64,000 bases of DNA, taken from contig OZ026835.1 of assembly GCA_964023205.1 (NCBI GenBank), positions 21,465,817-21,529,816 on the forward strand, given 5' to 3'. Source of the DNA: Lutraria lutraria (Eukaryota > Mollusca > Bivalvia > Venerida > Mactridae). Shown here piece after piece: positions 48,994 through 61,600 of the stretch. Below the pieces are notes generated by a model. It searched no databases, had not been told where the DNA came from, and was given only the letters and a program-made list of their open reading frames with translations. How positions within the stretch are numbered: position 1 is the first letter of the stretch; every line of letters begins with the position of its first letter. The position numbers and the translations under genes are program-made.

Positions 48994-49172
48994 TACAGTG
49001 CAACTTCTACAAAGCAAAACCTTTGGGAGTAGCAAATATATGTTGTTGTTGAGAGGTTGTTGCTCTAGAGAGGTCAAATAAATAATTCAATAGTGCAGTG
49101 GGAAAAAATCATGTTGTTGATGAAAGGAGGTTGTTACTCAAGAGAGGGCTGCTCTGGAGAGGTTGTACTGTA
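48994..49172. mobile_element. MITE, family 1 copy b
   Basis: 179 bp; ends TACAGTGCAACTTCTAC and GGAGAGGTTGTACTGTA. Same family and size as 13875-14050, in the same orientation type. Confidence 0.72.
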
Positions 49173-52100
49173 GTCTAGGATTTGTCTAACTTATTTGAGC
49201 TGCAACTAATAGAAAGCTATGCCTTTCTTTCTTTGTTTGTGTACTATCCATCATTTTCAGCAGACATATGACCACATCTCTGGTGGTTAGGCACTAACCT
49301 GCTGTTTATGTTGTTTTTTTCTTGGGTTTTATCCATACAAGTCATGAGAAGGTAGCTATGTTTGAATAACTGAGATTTTAGATGTAAGAATAACATACCT
49401 GGTATGTATATATTGTTGATAAATGTAATTGTTGGCATGCAATGTATACCACTGTCTTATATTATCATGTATTATTCTTGTGCAATAATAAATAGTTTTG
49501 TGCTGATTGATTTTATGTGAAACTATTGTAATGCTTGTGTTCATAATTGATTTTACTGATATTTGTTAATGGCCATTCATATTGTGTCTTGTATTATGTT
49601 TTTTTAACGTCCAAATTGTACATACCAGTACATTGTTCATTTTATTTTGACGATTTCCGTTATATGTAAGTACATATACATGTATATATGAATTGTCATT
49701 TGTGCTGTTGTTAATTCACAGTTAAAATCCAGTTTGAGAATGGCAGACATTTTGTATTTTCAAAAAGCTTACAGATCTCTTGTTTAATGTATAGTACATG
49801 AATTTAGGAGACTATACATTAAGGATAATTTTATCTTCCATGATGGTTGCAGTCTTATTTTGTATGTGATAACAATGCTACAAAATTTCAGTCTACAATG
49901 AATGAGATGTACACTATCAGCACTTTTTATTTATATTTCTCAATGAATGCTAATATTTTATGCCAAAGATTGCTGTATCGGTGCTTATTTTGTATTTTTT
50001 CTTTGCAAAAAAGACGGTTGCCAAGCAATGGAATTAAACACTTCCGTGAATGTCAATATACAATTTTGTGTATAAAAAATTAATTTTGTCCAGTATTTGT
50101 ACATTTAGATTAGTTATTGTGATCATACTTTCCTCTAGTTATACATCCATAGATTATTTGTGTCATTTTTCATTTTTATGAAGATTTGTGTTCAATTTAT
50201 TTTTCATTGATAACAGCTTCCAGTGGTGTAACTATGGTAACAGGATTGAGCTTATTATTGCATTATTCATCATTTTCAACTTGAGACTCAAAGTGCATGT
50301 ATCTGTATTCTTTGAGAGTTACTCCCCTTTCTATTCATTTCTGTTATAGAATAAACTTTTCAAGTCTCAAGATATAAATCTCTGTTTGTTAATTTTCCAA
50401 AGAAGAATTGTTTTCAGGGCTACCCCCCTTTTTAATGATAATTTATTTTGAATAAACTAACTAATTGTTTGTTCTATTTTCAATTATTTTGTACTTAGGA
50501 GCACTGTTCAAGAATTACTTTATTTTTTCAATTATCATTTACTAAGAATGAAAATGCATTTTACTTATAACAAATTTCTAGGAGTACATTCTTGGTAGAG
50601 ACAGACTGCAGTAGGCTGAGTTATCTTCATGACTGAAAAATGGGATAGTTCGAATTTTTTGGCATTCCCATGGCATTTTGAACTTTCACAATTCATCCAT
50701 GATTATTATCTTTAGTAGTGAAAACTGTTCTTTAAATCATACACAGATAGGCTTCTTATTTGTGATATATTGTTCTTTATTTTACATAGGTTGTGTTTTT
50801 TTTTCTTGTGTAGTATTATTTCTTGTACTTCATGGTTGTTGATCTTATTTATAAAATTGTGTATGTTTATGATTGAAAGTTTATGATTTCTGGATATTTT
50901 ATTAACATCACTCTGAATTTTACTCTCAATAATGAATTAGTTCTGTGATTAGTTTGTTCAGTAGTTGCTTCAAGGAAAAATTATTTTTTTATGTTCTTTT
51001 ACTTATGTGTATGTTAAGTTAATTCCTAATTTGTGCTAAAATTTGAAGTATATTGAGATTATAATGGTTCAACTAAATTGAACTTAAAATGGTTTATATT
51101 TGGTATTTTTTAGCCAAGAGTCAGGCATGTATAAAAAATGGCAATTTTTAGCTTTTTTTACCTGTTGAAATTCTATCTGCTCTTTGAGTCACTTGTTTAC
51201 TAGCTCATCAGGTAAGTTAGGTGAGTAGTATAGGGCCATCATGATCCTCTTGTTGGAAACTGAACGTTTATACTGTAAGGGCCACATTATGGCAGTGTTA
51301 TTTGTAAAGGGTCCTTACAATTTGTATAACATGTGTTCTAGAACACCTGTGGTTAGTTTTATTGCCATGTCACATATACGTCACATATATTCTTGTACAG
51401 TTATTGTTACTTTACCTGTCTGTTAGAATTGAATCTGTATTCCTGGGGAATCTTATACTTCTCGTCTCATTATTAGTTATTCAAACACCACTGAAGTCAG
51501 TAAGGCTTTAGTATTACATGTACCATTAAGTATTAACTTTTATAAGTTTTTACAATGTATTCTTTCTATTATGATACTTGAATGAAAAAAAAAGAAGAAG
51601 AATGGGTCAGTTTTTCATGAAATAATCCTGTGGTAGTATGTCTGAATTTATAGACAAGCTCTGGTTGGCTTCTTCTTTATTAATTATATTATTTTTTTAT
51701 ACCCGTGAAATATTTTAGTAGTTTTGATAAATCCATAATATGTGCAAGTTGTAAAGAGAAGTTTGTATGTCGGATCTGTTCTCATATGGCTGTATAGTCT
51801 TACATCATTGTAATTCAGATTGCTAAAATAAAGATTAATTGTATTTATTTTTAGTTCATTGATGTAAAAATATGGACTCTTTATCATGTGCAAAACAATT
51901 ATGATAGGATATACATTTCTTAAAGCTGTGTATTGTCATAGTAATACTGTGTGATGACATTGTATGCTATTTGTGATTTTATGTACCTGTAAACATAAGT
52001 CTGGTCATGTCTAGAGAAGTTGCCAAGTAGGGAACTGTTGGTTATTCTGATCATTTGGCTTTAAAATGAATGAGTTTTTTATATCAATGGAATTTTGATA

Positions 52101-52257
52101 GATTGAAGCTATGATAATAGTTTGTTGAAGAATTGAGATGTGAAATAAATTGGATCAGAATTTGAAGCATTTCTCTGTGAGTGAATTAATTTTACTGTTA
52201 ATTGTTAATGATGTATCAGTATAAATAAATTAATGTAAAATACTCAATTTCTTGTTT
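49173..52257. other. AT-rich stretch, no gene seen
   Basis: T-rich on the plus strand, as in a long 3' UTR. Contains AATAAA at 49487, 50350 and 51827. A dispersed-repeat fragment with CTAGCTCATCAGGTAAG and GGGCCATCATGATCCTCTTG lies at 51195-51260. Confidence 0.45.
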
Positions 52258-53760
52258 TTGATTTTAGCTGACCTGAGCACAAAGTGCTGATGATTAGCTA
52301 TGTTGATCACCCTGTCCATTGTTGTGTGATATTTGTTGTACAAGATAAAAAAAAATTATTTTTTAGTTGGTTGAAATATAACAAAGTAACATTAGCTATG
52401 TATAGCTATTGTCCGACATAATACAGTTAAAATGTTATATACATGATTGTGATAATTATGAGAAATACTGTTGGTATATTACAACCTTTAACAAAACCTG
52501 TAAGAAAGGCACGTGGTAATAAATATCAAATCAGTTATCAATATCATATATATGTCAAAAATGTATCACAAAGTTACATAAGTATGCATAAGAATTTGAA
52601 ATACCTTATTAAAAGCTGTGAAGGGGTTGCTGATCTTGACTTCCGTCTAAGAACTGCCGTAAGAATAATGTAAATAAGACTCTGACAAGAAAATAACAAG
52701 CACAAAAGTTCAACCGCTAAGACAAAGTTTTAAAACAATTATCACCCCAAATCAGATTTGGGAGGAACTGATCAGCAATCCTCTCTGTTGTCAACAGTTG
52801 TTTCTAATGAAATCCCTGGGGTCACTATAAGTCTTGTTTTACCAGGTAGTTTTATTTAATACAACTACCTGCTTTTACATAGACTTGCATTCCGAAAATC
52901 TTTTAAAAATCTTCTTGGCCAAAAGCTTAGATACAAAATGTATTTAGTGTGTAGCATTGTCTTGTGGTCCTCTACCGATTTTTTTCAAATTATGCCCATA
53001 GGGTTAAAATTGATCCCACACTTAGAGTCACTTGTTTTACTTAGATATTACAGCCCATGTCTCTTTATGTGGGAAAGAAGGAAGTTGCTTACAGACGATG
53101 GGAGTCTAGTATTGGTTTTTCCCAGGAACGATGGTTAGGTGAACTGTCCGTCTCATATTTAGCACACAATATTGTCAAGTGGTTCTCTGATCATATATTA
53201 ACCAAATTATGCTCCCAAAATAAAGTTGGTTCTGCCTTTAGAGTTTTAAAGATATTTTTGTTCAAATTGCATTGCGTAGAGCTTAAAGATACCTGGTGTG
53301 TGAGCATTGTTCACATTATGCCCTAAGGTTCAAAATTTACCTGTTCCCCAAGTCACTTGCTTATACATGTACATAGTAACACATGGAATACCTATTTACC
53401 CCGCCACAAAAGAAGCACATTTGAAGTACAAATGAAATTTCCCCCTGGAGTATCAAAGAAAGACTTTTAATGTCTCCTGCTTCAATAGTACTTCACAGAT
53501 ACAGAAAAAATACATGTATGAAAGTAATGGAGAAGCGCACTTGAAATCCCGTGCCAATTATGTTAATGTGCTTCTGTATAGTCAAAACCTTAGATATTTG
53601 ATATGTTGCATTGCCTTGTGGTGTTCTACAGAGATAGTTCATATTATGTCCCTGTGGTTAAAATTGGTAATAATTGGATCTCCTCGAACATATCTTCTTC
53701 TGGTTCCTCCAAATCCCTGATTTAATTTCGTGGAGTCAGATAGTAAGTCATATTACATGT
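52258..53760. repeat. Composite of degenerate dispersed repeats
   Basis: Begins AGCTGACCTGAGCACAAAG. From 52850 it holds three or four worn units of the same about-180-bp repeat as 48.1 kb (TTGTGGTCCTCTACC, CAAATTATGCCCATAGG, GAGTCACTTG). No coding sequence. Confidence 0.55.
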
Positions 53761-56700
53761 TGCAACCCTTTTACAAAACTTCTACAATACTGCACTACAA
53801 TAAAAGGATAGAAATTGGAACATTTATTTCTACAGTAAATAATGGATCAAATTAATCACTATTTATTTTTTTCAGCATAATTTTTTATATAATATTACTC
53901 TATAATATATGTATGCTGAAACTTTATTTTGCTGTTATCACATGCCGGTAGCCTGTGATTTAATTATGAAAAAGGGGAGATAACCACATATGGAATTAGT
54001 TTGTATTACATGTAATTATGACTGATCGGAAATAACGAAGAAGTATATTGTTACATGTTCATATCTCTTGAGTCGATTAGTTTATCTACAGAAAGGGACG
54101 AAACTAAGGACCGGAACAATCCCCTACTGATCTATCCCTTAAATATGTTGACAAGGCGAGATCTAGGTGCAGCTGTGTCTACGTACATGTATCAACTAAA
54201 TGGAGAAGATGCACAATGACGAACATTTCTAAGAATAAACAAATGCAGCAGTCAAACATGTGAACAAAGTCAACACTAGGAAAGACAAAAGGTGGCCTTA
54301 ATTGACAGGTGGGCTTTATTCTGTCATCAATAATCAATGATGTTTTTAAAGGAATGCCCTTTATTCACAGGGTGAGCTTTCTTTGGAGGTGACTGCTAAC
54401 ACAAGTTTCATTGAATACTCCTAAAAATTGTGTTTCTTTGTTTTCATCTGGGAGACCTGGATCTGAACTGAATTCTGCATTTCTCTTACAGTCCTGTAAC
54501 TTTGAAAGGAGATGACAACATAAACTTAATATAAACAGACCACATGACTAACCAATGACTGGGAAGAAATTAGGATCTAACTGGACAATTCATGACGCTT
54601 TGACTTGGATGACTCGGTGCTCAATGACACAAGGTGTTCAATTAACGGAATGCTATAATATCCTATGTAATGTTGTACCGACATATTTGGTATTTGAAGT
54701 ATTCCATTAAATAGTATTATGTTAGTAAATGAAAAGCATTAAGAATTATTTCGTAACTAACTACTGAAATGATAATAATTAAGATGTCACTAAAAGAAGG
54801 GGCTAGCTGTCACCTTGAACATAATCCGATCATAAAAGCAGATGACACGTGCGCTGATTGGATTACAATATGGTGTTATTATTTGACATGTCTGTTTATT
54901 GCAAAATTATGTGTCATCAATTAACACTATAACATTAAAAAATTCCAACGTTCTAACCTTACTTAAAAATATATTCCTGTAAATTCGATAATAAACGCAA
55001 TCATTAACGTTCTATAAAAAAATAAACCACCTGTTGATTAAACATGTATACATGCGAACATGATGTCATTTAGTGGATTTATTGAAGATAACTATTTGAC
55101 AGTTTTATATCAGTACAATCAAATATTGTATTGGACAATTTATTTTTAAGAGGCTTATAAATATGTATAGATGATAGCAACAGATTGATATAACTTTTCT
55201 TTATATTTTAAACTGTCATAATTATGTTTTAATAACAACAATATATTATACTTAAAATCACAAAGTACCGAAGTATGCGATATCAATAAATAAGTGTTGT
55301 TTAAACGCCGGATATTTTTTGCATTTTTATCAAATTTATTGTCATTGCATTCATTCTTTTATCTCTAAAGTCAAAAGCGGTTTCAAATGGCGAGAAAATG
55401 TTCGGCATATTTCTTGACACCTTAATCAAAAGATTGCACAAAGCAAAGTCTTCGTAATTTATCGACTGTTTATACAAGGACGTAATCCCAACAGAACGAT
55501 ATAGACTTTAATACAATTATGTTGGTTTTGCAATTAGCACCCCAGAATGATTGGCTTCGGGTCATGTTTGGGACAAAGATACATTCCGTGCCCGACAAAT
55601 AAAGTATATAGACTTTATGCACACACTACTCTGTCGGCATATTATCTCTGAATATAGCAGTTTTTGTTTCAATATTTGCCTGATGCAAGTAATTGTTGCA
55701 TATATGTAAACACACAAGGAAACAATGTTTATGTAGTAACCACTCATCCTTCGGTTTTAAAAGTTCTACAACGCAAATAATTGAAACGTCTATATTTCTG
55801 TTTGAAGACGTTATAAAGATAGATAAGTTTATTAATTCCTTTGCATTTACAAATACACGAGGAAATCATAATGACTAAGTATAAATAAATGTTAGCATTT
55901 AATTTTGTAAATGGTTTTTGCGTGAAGTGCACATTTAAACCTCCTCCATCTAAATGTATTATTAGGCGACTATCCGGCAAAATAAAAAGAAAGAAAACAA
56001 TTGAAAGAAACTTTCGTTTTTATATAAGTCTCTAAATAGAAAGTGAATTTAATTGTTAATTTGTTATATTTGCCAACACGAAACGTTAATTACATATCTT
56101 AGTGAACATGTATATATTTTTACGCCTCGTATTTGCATGAATGTAATTCCCTCATGTTTACATGTTTGTACTATGTATTTTGCATGTATTGAGAAAAATA
56201 AAGGTATGTTGTATATGTTAAGACCCTTCAGAAAACAATGCCAGTCTATCACCCTGTCACAATATTTAAATATTTTTCAGGTTTTCCATGTTTTTCTCTT
56301 TCTAGTATATTTGAGTATTTGTTTGCTTATAAATTGTATTTATGCAATTTTATGTCAATACAATATATGTTATATTATCAAAGACCTATACTATATACTG
56401 TTATTATGAACAAAGACGTCACTATTTAACAATGATTTTCACCATTCGTTTTGTGATATTTGTTACTTCATTGTATAGTGGACAATGGTTATAAAACTCT
56501 ATTAAATACTTTGACATAGCTGATAAACGGAACAAAAACGATTATTGCACCGTTTTATTTTTTCATAAATGCACAGACGACATCATTTTTTCCAGCAGTC
56601 TTGGTCGCACATTGTTTGAATTTCGAATCACAAGAGTAAGACTTGTTATTTTGTTTGTAACGAACTGTAACGTGCAAACTATCTGTTTCCCTTTGATCTT

Positions 56701-57767
56701 ATGGTACGAATAATTATCGCATAATTTTAAATTTAAAAGTTTGTAACAGTTCGTGGAAAGTGATAAATTAAATTAACAATAGATCCTTTTAAATCAGACA
56801 AAACATCCATTTATCAAAGTAAGATTCAGTGATCACATGTATACATGTGTTATGGACATCATGTACATCAAATGTCGAGGTGACAATCCCCGCAGGCCCC
56901 ACTAACAGTACAGTGTTTAACATTAAATGATAAAAGCTTTTTACTGATTAATCATAATATCACCCATTTGTTGACACTGTGATAGGACCCCTAGTTTATT
57001 GACCCCCTCCAGCGGTCCGAGTGGGATTTTGAAACTATAGTAACGTATGTAAGGAATCGAGATAAAATCTTGTTTGTAAACTGTTTTTATCATTGATCGA
57101 ACACCGGAACGTCTGTACGCATTGTTTGTGGACACTCTCTGATCCCTATCTATTATAATGAGAAACAGGGGACACTGGCTTTCTGCGGAAATAAACGCTT
57201 GATAGACGTCTATTACCGAGGGTCATTTGGTACACGCCATAAATTAACTAATCGACTTAGGTATTCAAATTTGGACTATTAATTCTTAGCTTTAAAAAGT
57301 AAATATTTTCGTTGGTCATCTGTAATAAATCGGATTGAAATGTCTACATTCACTTATGCATGGTTAACCATTTAGTGCACGAACGACCGTGTGTTTAAGC
57401 TAAACAGTACATTAAAATTACTGATCCATTTGTAAGTTATTAGTAGCTTTAATTAGTATCATTCAATAAAACAAATTAATGATTTTAATGAAACATTCAA
57501 AAACTTTCATAAAAAATTCGTTCAGGGACTGCGATCATTAATGTTTTATGTAGCCAAATAAATGTGAAGTTAAATAGTTTATAGGTTATTGTAGAAAAAA
57601 ATTGACAGCAATAACTATAGATTCATTTCATTAAGAAAAGGCCAAAACAAGAATTTTCGGCATCAAAGCCAAAACTGCATCAAAGTTCAGTATTTCGATC
57701 AATATTGCAACAAATATTTCCATTTTTACAAATTAACTAAAATTTAATCCCTTTTTCATACAATCAC
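53761..57767. other. Intergenic, no gene seen
   Basis: Apart from the element at 54.25 kb, only short low-complexity frames, for example the 118-codon frame at 56053, which is rich in Y, C, I and L. Confidence 0.5.
54247..54413. mobile_element. MITE-like element, family 2 copy b
   Basis: Shares GTCAAAC-TGTGAACA, GGAAAGACAAAA-GTGG, GCCCTTTATTCACAGG and GACTGCTAACAC with 44628-44806. More diverged than copy a. Confidence 0.58.
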
Positions 57768-57836
57768 GTGTTTAAAGGGTCCAAAAACCAGTTCAATCCG
57801 CTCTCAACCAGTAATTTACGCATGACTGACTACACA

Positions 57837-57970
57837 TTTGGCCCGCAGGCGTTTGGTTTATTGAAACAGACTATAATGAAATGGAAAGAGACAATCTCAT
57901 TGGCTGAATGTCTCATCCGCATAACGGACCCGCCAAATCTGAAAGGCGTGATGGGATATATTTACGATTG
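57837..57970 (+). promoter_or_regulatory. Candidate WEE1 promoter: E2F-type and CCAAT sites
   Basis: CCCGCCAAA at 57929-57937 is the exact inverse of the E2F consensus TTTGGCGGG. ATTGG at 57899-57903 is an inverted CCAAT box, and TTTGGCCCGC at 57837 is a weaker E2F-like word. They lie 100-230 bp upstream of the exon that carries the WEE1 start. E2F and CCAAT (NF-Y) sites are typical of cell-cycle promoters; function here is inferred. Confidence 0.45.
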
Positions 57971-58052
57971 ATAGTCAACAAATCGTACACACTTGCTTAG
58001 AAATTCAAACGTATCATTGGAATTTAACTGTTTTTATTGTGTTTTTAATTAG

Positions 58053-58686
58053 ATCGAGATGCAAGGATGGCTTTGTGTAAGCCTAAAAGTGGATTAAAGC
58101 GAAAATCGTTCATGAAACGGCGAGAGGAAAGCATAATTCGGACTTTAACGTATCAAGATTCAGATGAAGGAAGTGGTCAAGACGAGGATTTGATTTCTGG
58201 GTCAGGACTTGTTTCGCCTTGTATTTGGTCTCCTGAACGTAAAGATCTATCAAATAGACTGGACGACCAGTCGCCTGAGTTTCTCGAACTTGATATTCCA
58301 GAATGTGCTATGATTTCCAGCCCGAAATCTTCTCGAAGGATGGTAACTCGTCGAAGACGAATGTCGCCATTTTCTTGCGGATTAGACAATTTAGAAGAAG
58401 AATCAGTTCAGCTGGTACCGGTATCAGATTCGGACAGTTTGAGTCCGTGTACAGATCTATCCCCACCCCATAGAAAATTACGTGCTTTAAGACTATTTGA
58501 TACTCCACATACTCCTAAATCTTTACTTGAAAAAGCCAGAAAGAGGCGACCGACAGGGGATAAGCCTAGAATCGCAGTTGACAGACCACAGACAAATGTG
58601 AACCCATTTACACCCAGCCCTCAAACAAACCAAAATGATTCTGGATATTGTGGAAGTGGAAAAAGAAGCCGTGCAGAACTTGAAAG
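58053..58686 (+). CDS. WEE1: WEE1 coding exon 1 (residues 1-206)
   Basis: Acceptor aattag ends at 58052, so an untranslated exon lies upstream. The start codon chosen is 58067. An out-of-frame ATG at 58059 opens a 12-codon upstream frame. Contains several SP sites and a basic cluster ([12 protein letters not shown]). Donor gtatat, phase 2. Confidence 0.93.
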
Positions 58687-61600
58687 GTATATTTCAATAA
58701 AAATCTATGGTTTACTCAACCATCCATGGATGAAGAAAATGACTAATATACAGCTTACATCATGAATGATGAATTTATTTAGTGACTCACAATATTTCAA
58801 TCACTTGCTAGCTTTACCCATACTCTCTCTCAGAGCCTATATTAAGTGATAAATAAAAATAGGTCTGTTGAAAACACTCGCACAATGAATTTATGAAAGA
58901 AACAACAACCGACAAAATTATATATTCTCTCTGCATGTTCCAAATTTGTTCTGCACTTAAATACGATGTAGCCACTGCAAAATGAATGCTTTCTCTGATA
59001 TGATAAGTTGTCAGATTTAAATTATTAATATGTCAACACTAGATCATGGCATACTTTTATTGGATTACTGACATTTACAATATTTCATTTTTAAGGATCT
59101 TTATTTTGTATCTTTTTAAAAAAGTAATGTCTTATATTTTAAGGAGTTCGAGTGTACTGGATGAATTACTAGAAGATGATAATGATGCTGAAATGCCTGC
59201 AACCAAGGTAAATATATTGAACTAATTAGTATGTAGGTTGAATCATACTTTCTACAGTGCATAATTTATTGTATGCACTGTATAATGCGAAAAGATCTTG
59301 AACATAACTATTAGTTAGTCACACTGCACCATTCTAATATGATATATTTTTTCTTTCAGTCTTCAATCATTCATACAAATAATAATATACCCTCTGTCGA
59401 GTAACCATACATAGCAGAAGTGTATTAGTACTATTACAGTATAGGCTTGTGTGTATACATTGAACCAGATTCATAAATCATTTTTCGTGTTACGAAACAT
59501 ACAAAAGATTTGATGAAAATTGTTTCTAACTTTCCATTGCCCACAAGTTAGCACACTCAGCATTATCTGTTTTTTTTTCAGAAACTTGCCTTACATGAAA
59601 TCAACACATCTAGATACAATGAAGAGTTTCACGAAGTTTGTAAACTTGGAGATGGTGCATTTGGCAGTGTATATAAGTGTGTTCATAGATTAGACGGATG
59701 TACGTATGCAATAAAGAAGTCCAAGACTCCAGTTGCTGGCAGTGCATATGAGTAAGTATATTGTATGATTCAGTACCAAATCAGACCCTAAAGTCAAAAT
59801 ATGGAACCAGTCGCTAATTCTGCGTGGTTTGATTTAGTGTAGTTTTAAAATTGTCTCTCATGGCGACATTTTCTGGCTCTTGAGTGCTGGTGGTTATATC
59901 AAACGTATAGAATCCTGTAAGTCGTCCGGAAAATACATAGTAAAATATTAAGTCAGTTAATAAACTGACATGTTATTTAATAGAAAATGCTGATTTGTGT
60001 AAAAGTATACAACTTGTGTCAATCCATATTCGTCAACTTTGGTAAGTTTCATGCATACTGCTATAATAATTCATGTTTTCTTAATTTTAGACGAAATGCG
60101 TTGAATGAAGTGTACGCTCATGCTGTACTAGGAAAACATCCGCATGTTGTACGATACTACTCGGCGTGGGCGGAAGAGGATCATATGTATATACAGAATG
60201 AATATTGTAATGGTGGAAGTTTAGCTGAGTATGTAGAAGAACATAAGAGGACGTGTACCAATTTTTCTGAGAATGAGCTTGTACAGATTTTATATCAAGT
60301 ATCACAAGGTGTTAGATATATACATTCCCAGAATCTTGTACACTTGGATATAAAACCTGGTGTGTAAACCTTTTATTCTTACTGATTGTTGATTGTCTTA
60401 TAGTCATTTATAAAACAGAATTTTTACTGATATATCTGAAACATCTAATTTAATAAACGTCACATCTTAAATCTTATTAGTGGTTTACTTAATACAAAAT
60501 GATTTCCTCAGTGTACTTTTTTGGGATCACGTTTTTTCGAAGCTGGTAACAGTAAGTCTGACACTATAAGCATGTAATAGCAAGACCAACACATTTTGAT
60601 TTTATTTCTGACCAAAAGGTAGAACAAGAATAATAATTTAGTCACAAACTGCTGTTAATTGGTTCCAGAAAATTTCACCTGTATATTCAAATTATAAAAA
60701 TGAATTTTATCTACTTTTGTTCAGGAAATATTTTCATTCATCGGAACCCTAAGTTGCTACAGTCCCCAGAGAGTGGTTTAGAGTCGTGTGAAGAAGAAGA
60801 AGAGTATGAAGAAGCTATTATTTATAAAATTGGTAAGTTGCAATTAGAAAGACTGAATCTGAGTTTACTTGTGTGACATATGAATTGACCAAAACATTGA
60901 AATATCAAAGTTAACTTTTGATTTGGAACTGCTTTGAATGACGTCTTAAGGAATATGTAGGAATATGTTAAATTTGAAAGAAATACTTAAGATTTGTCAA
61001 TTAAACAAATCCAGATTAAAAAAGCTTAGATGAAGCTTTCTATGCATTAATAGATAATGGAGAATTGGGCTTTGAGTGAAACTTTGGATAATCTGAATAT
61101 TTATCTTTATGTTATCTTTACTTAGCAAGTGTGTTGTTGATAGGTTAAATTCTTACATATATGTTGCTATGGTAAATCTGTCTGATTGATAAGTAAGATT
61201 AATGAAGACTAGTATAGTTCTTTATCTATGTCATTGTCTGGCTTATTGTGGATTTGTATCAGTTTGTATGGGAACATTGACTGTTTTTGTAACATTGATA
61301 ATACACTGTTACTAAATGATATTATTTCTTTCTATATGACATCATCTAAACATTAATGAATTAAACATTTACAGGTGATCTTGGCCTTGTGACATCAGTT
61401 ACCAATCCCAGTGTAGAAGATGGTGATTGCAGATACCTTGCTGGTGAAATACTTGCTGAGAATTATGAACATCTTACAAAAGCTGACATGTTCTCACTTG
61501 GTCTAACAATATTCGAGCTTGTAAGTTGGTCATTAAAAGTCTTATGATATAACTTTTTTATTCGTAGTTAAGAACCTGTGACAACTTTGAGAAGTAAATT

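Noticed and set aside
56053..56409. 118-codon frame as a gene
   Set aside because: Low-complexity, AT-driven composition; no domain or splice support.
58687..58765. WEE1 read-through end at 58765
   Set aside because: The donor at 58687 and an in-phase exon 2 continue the protein into the kinase domain.
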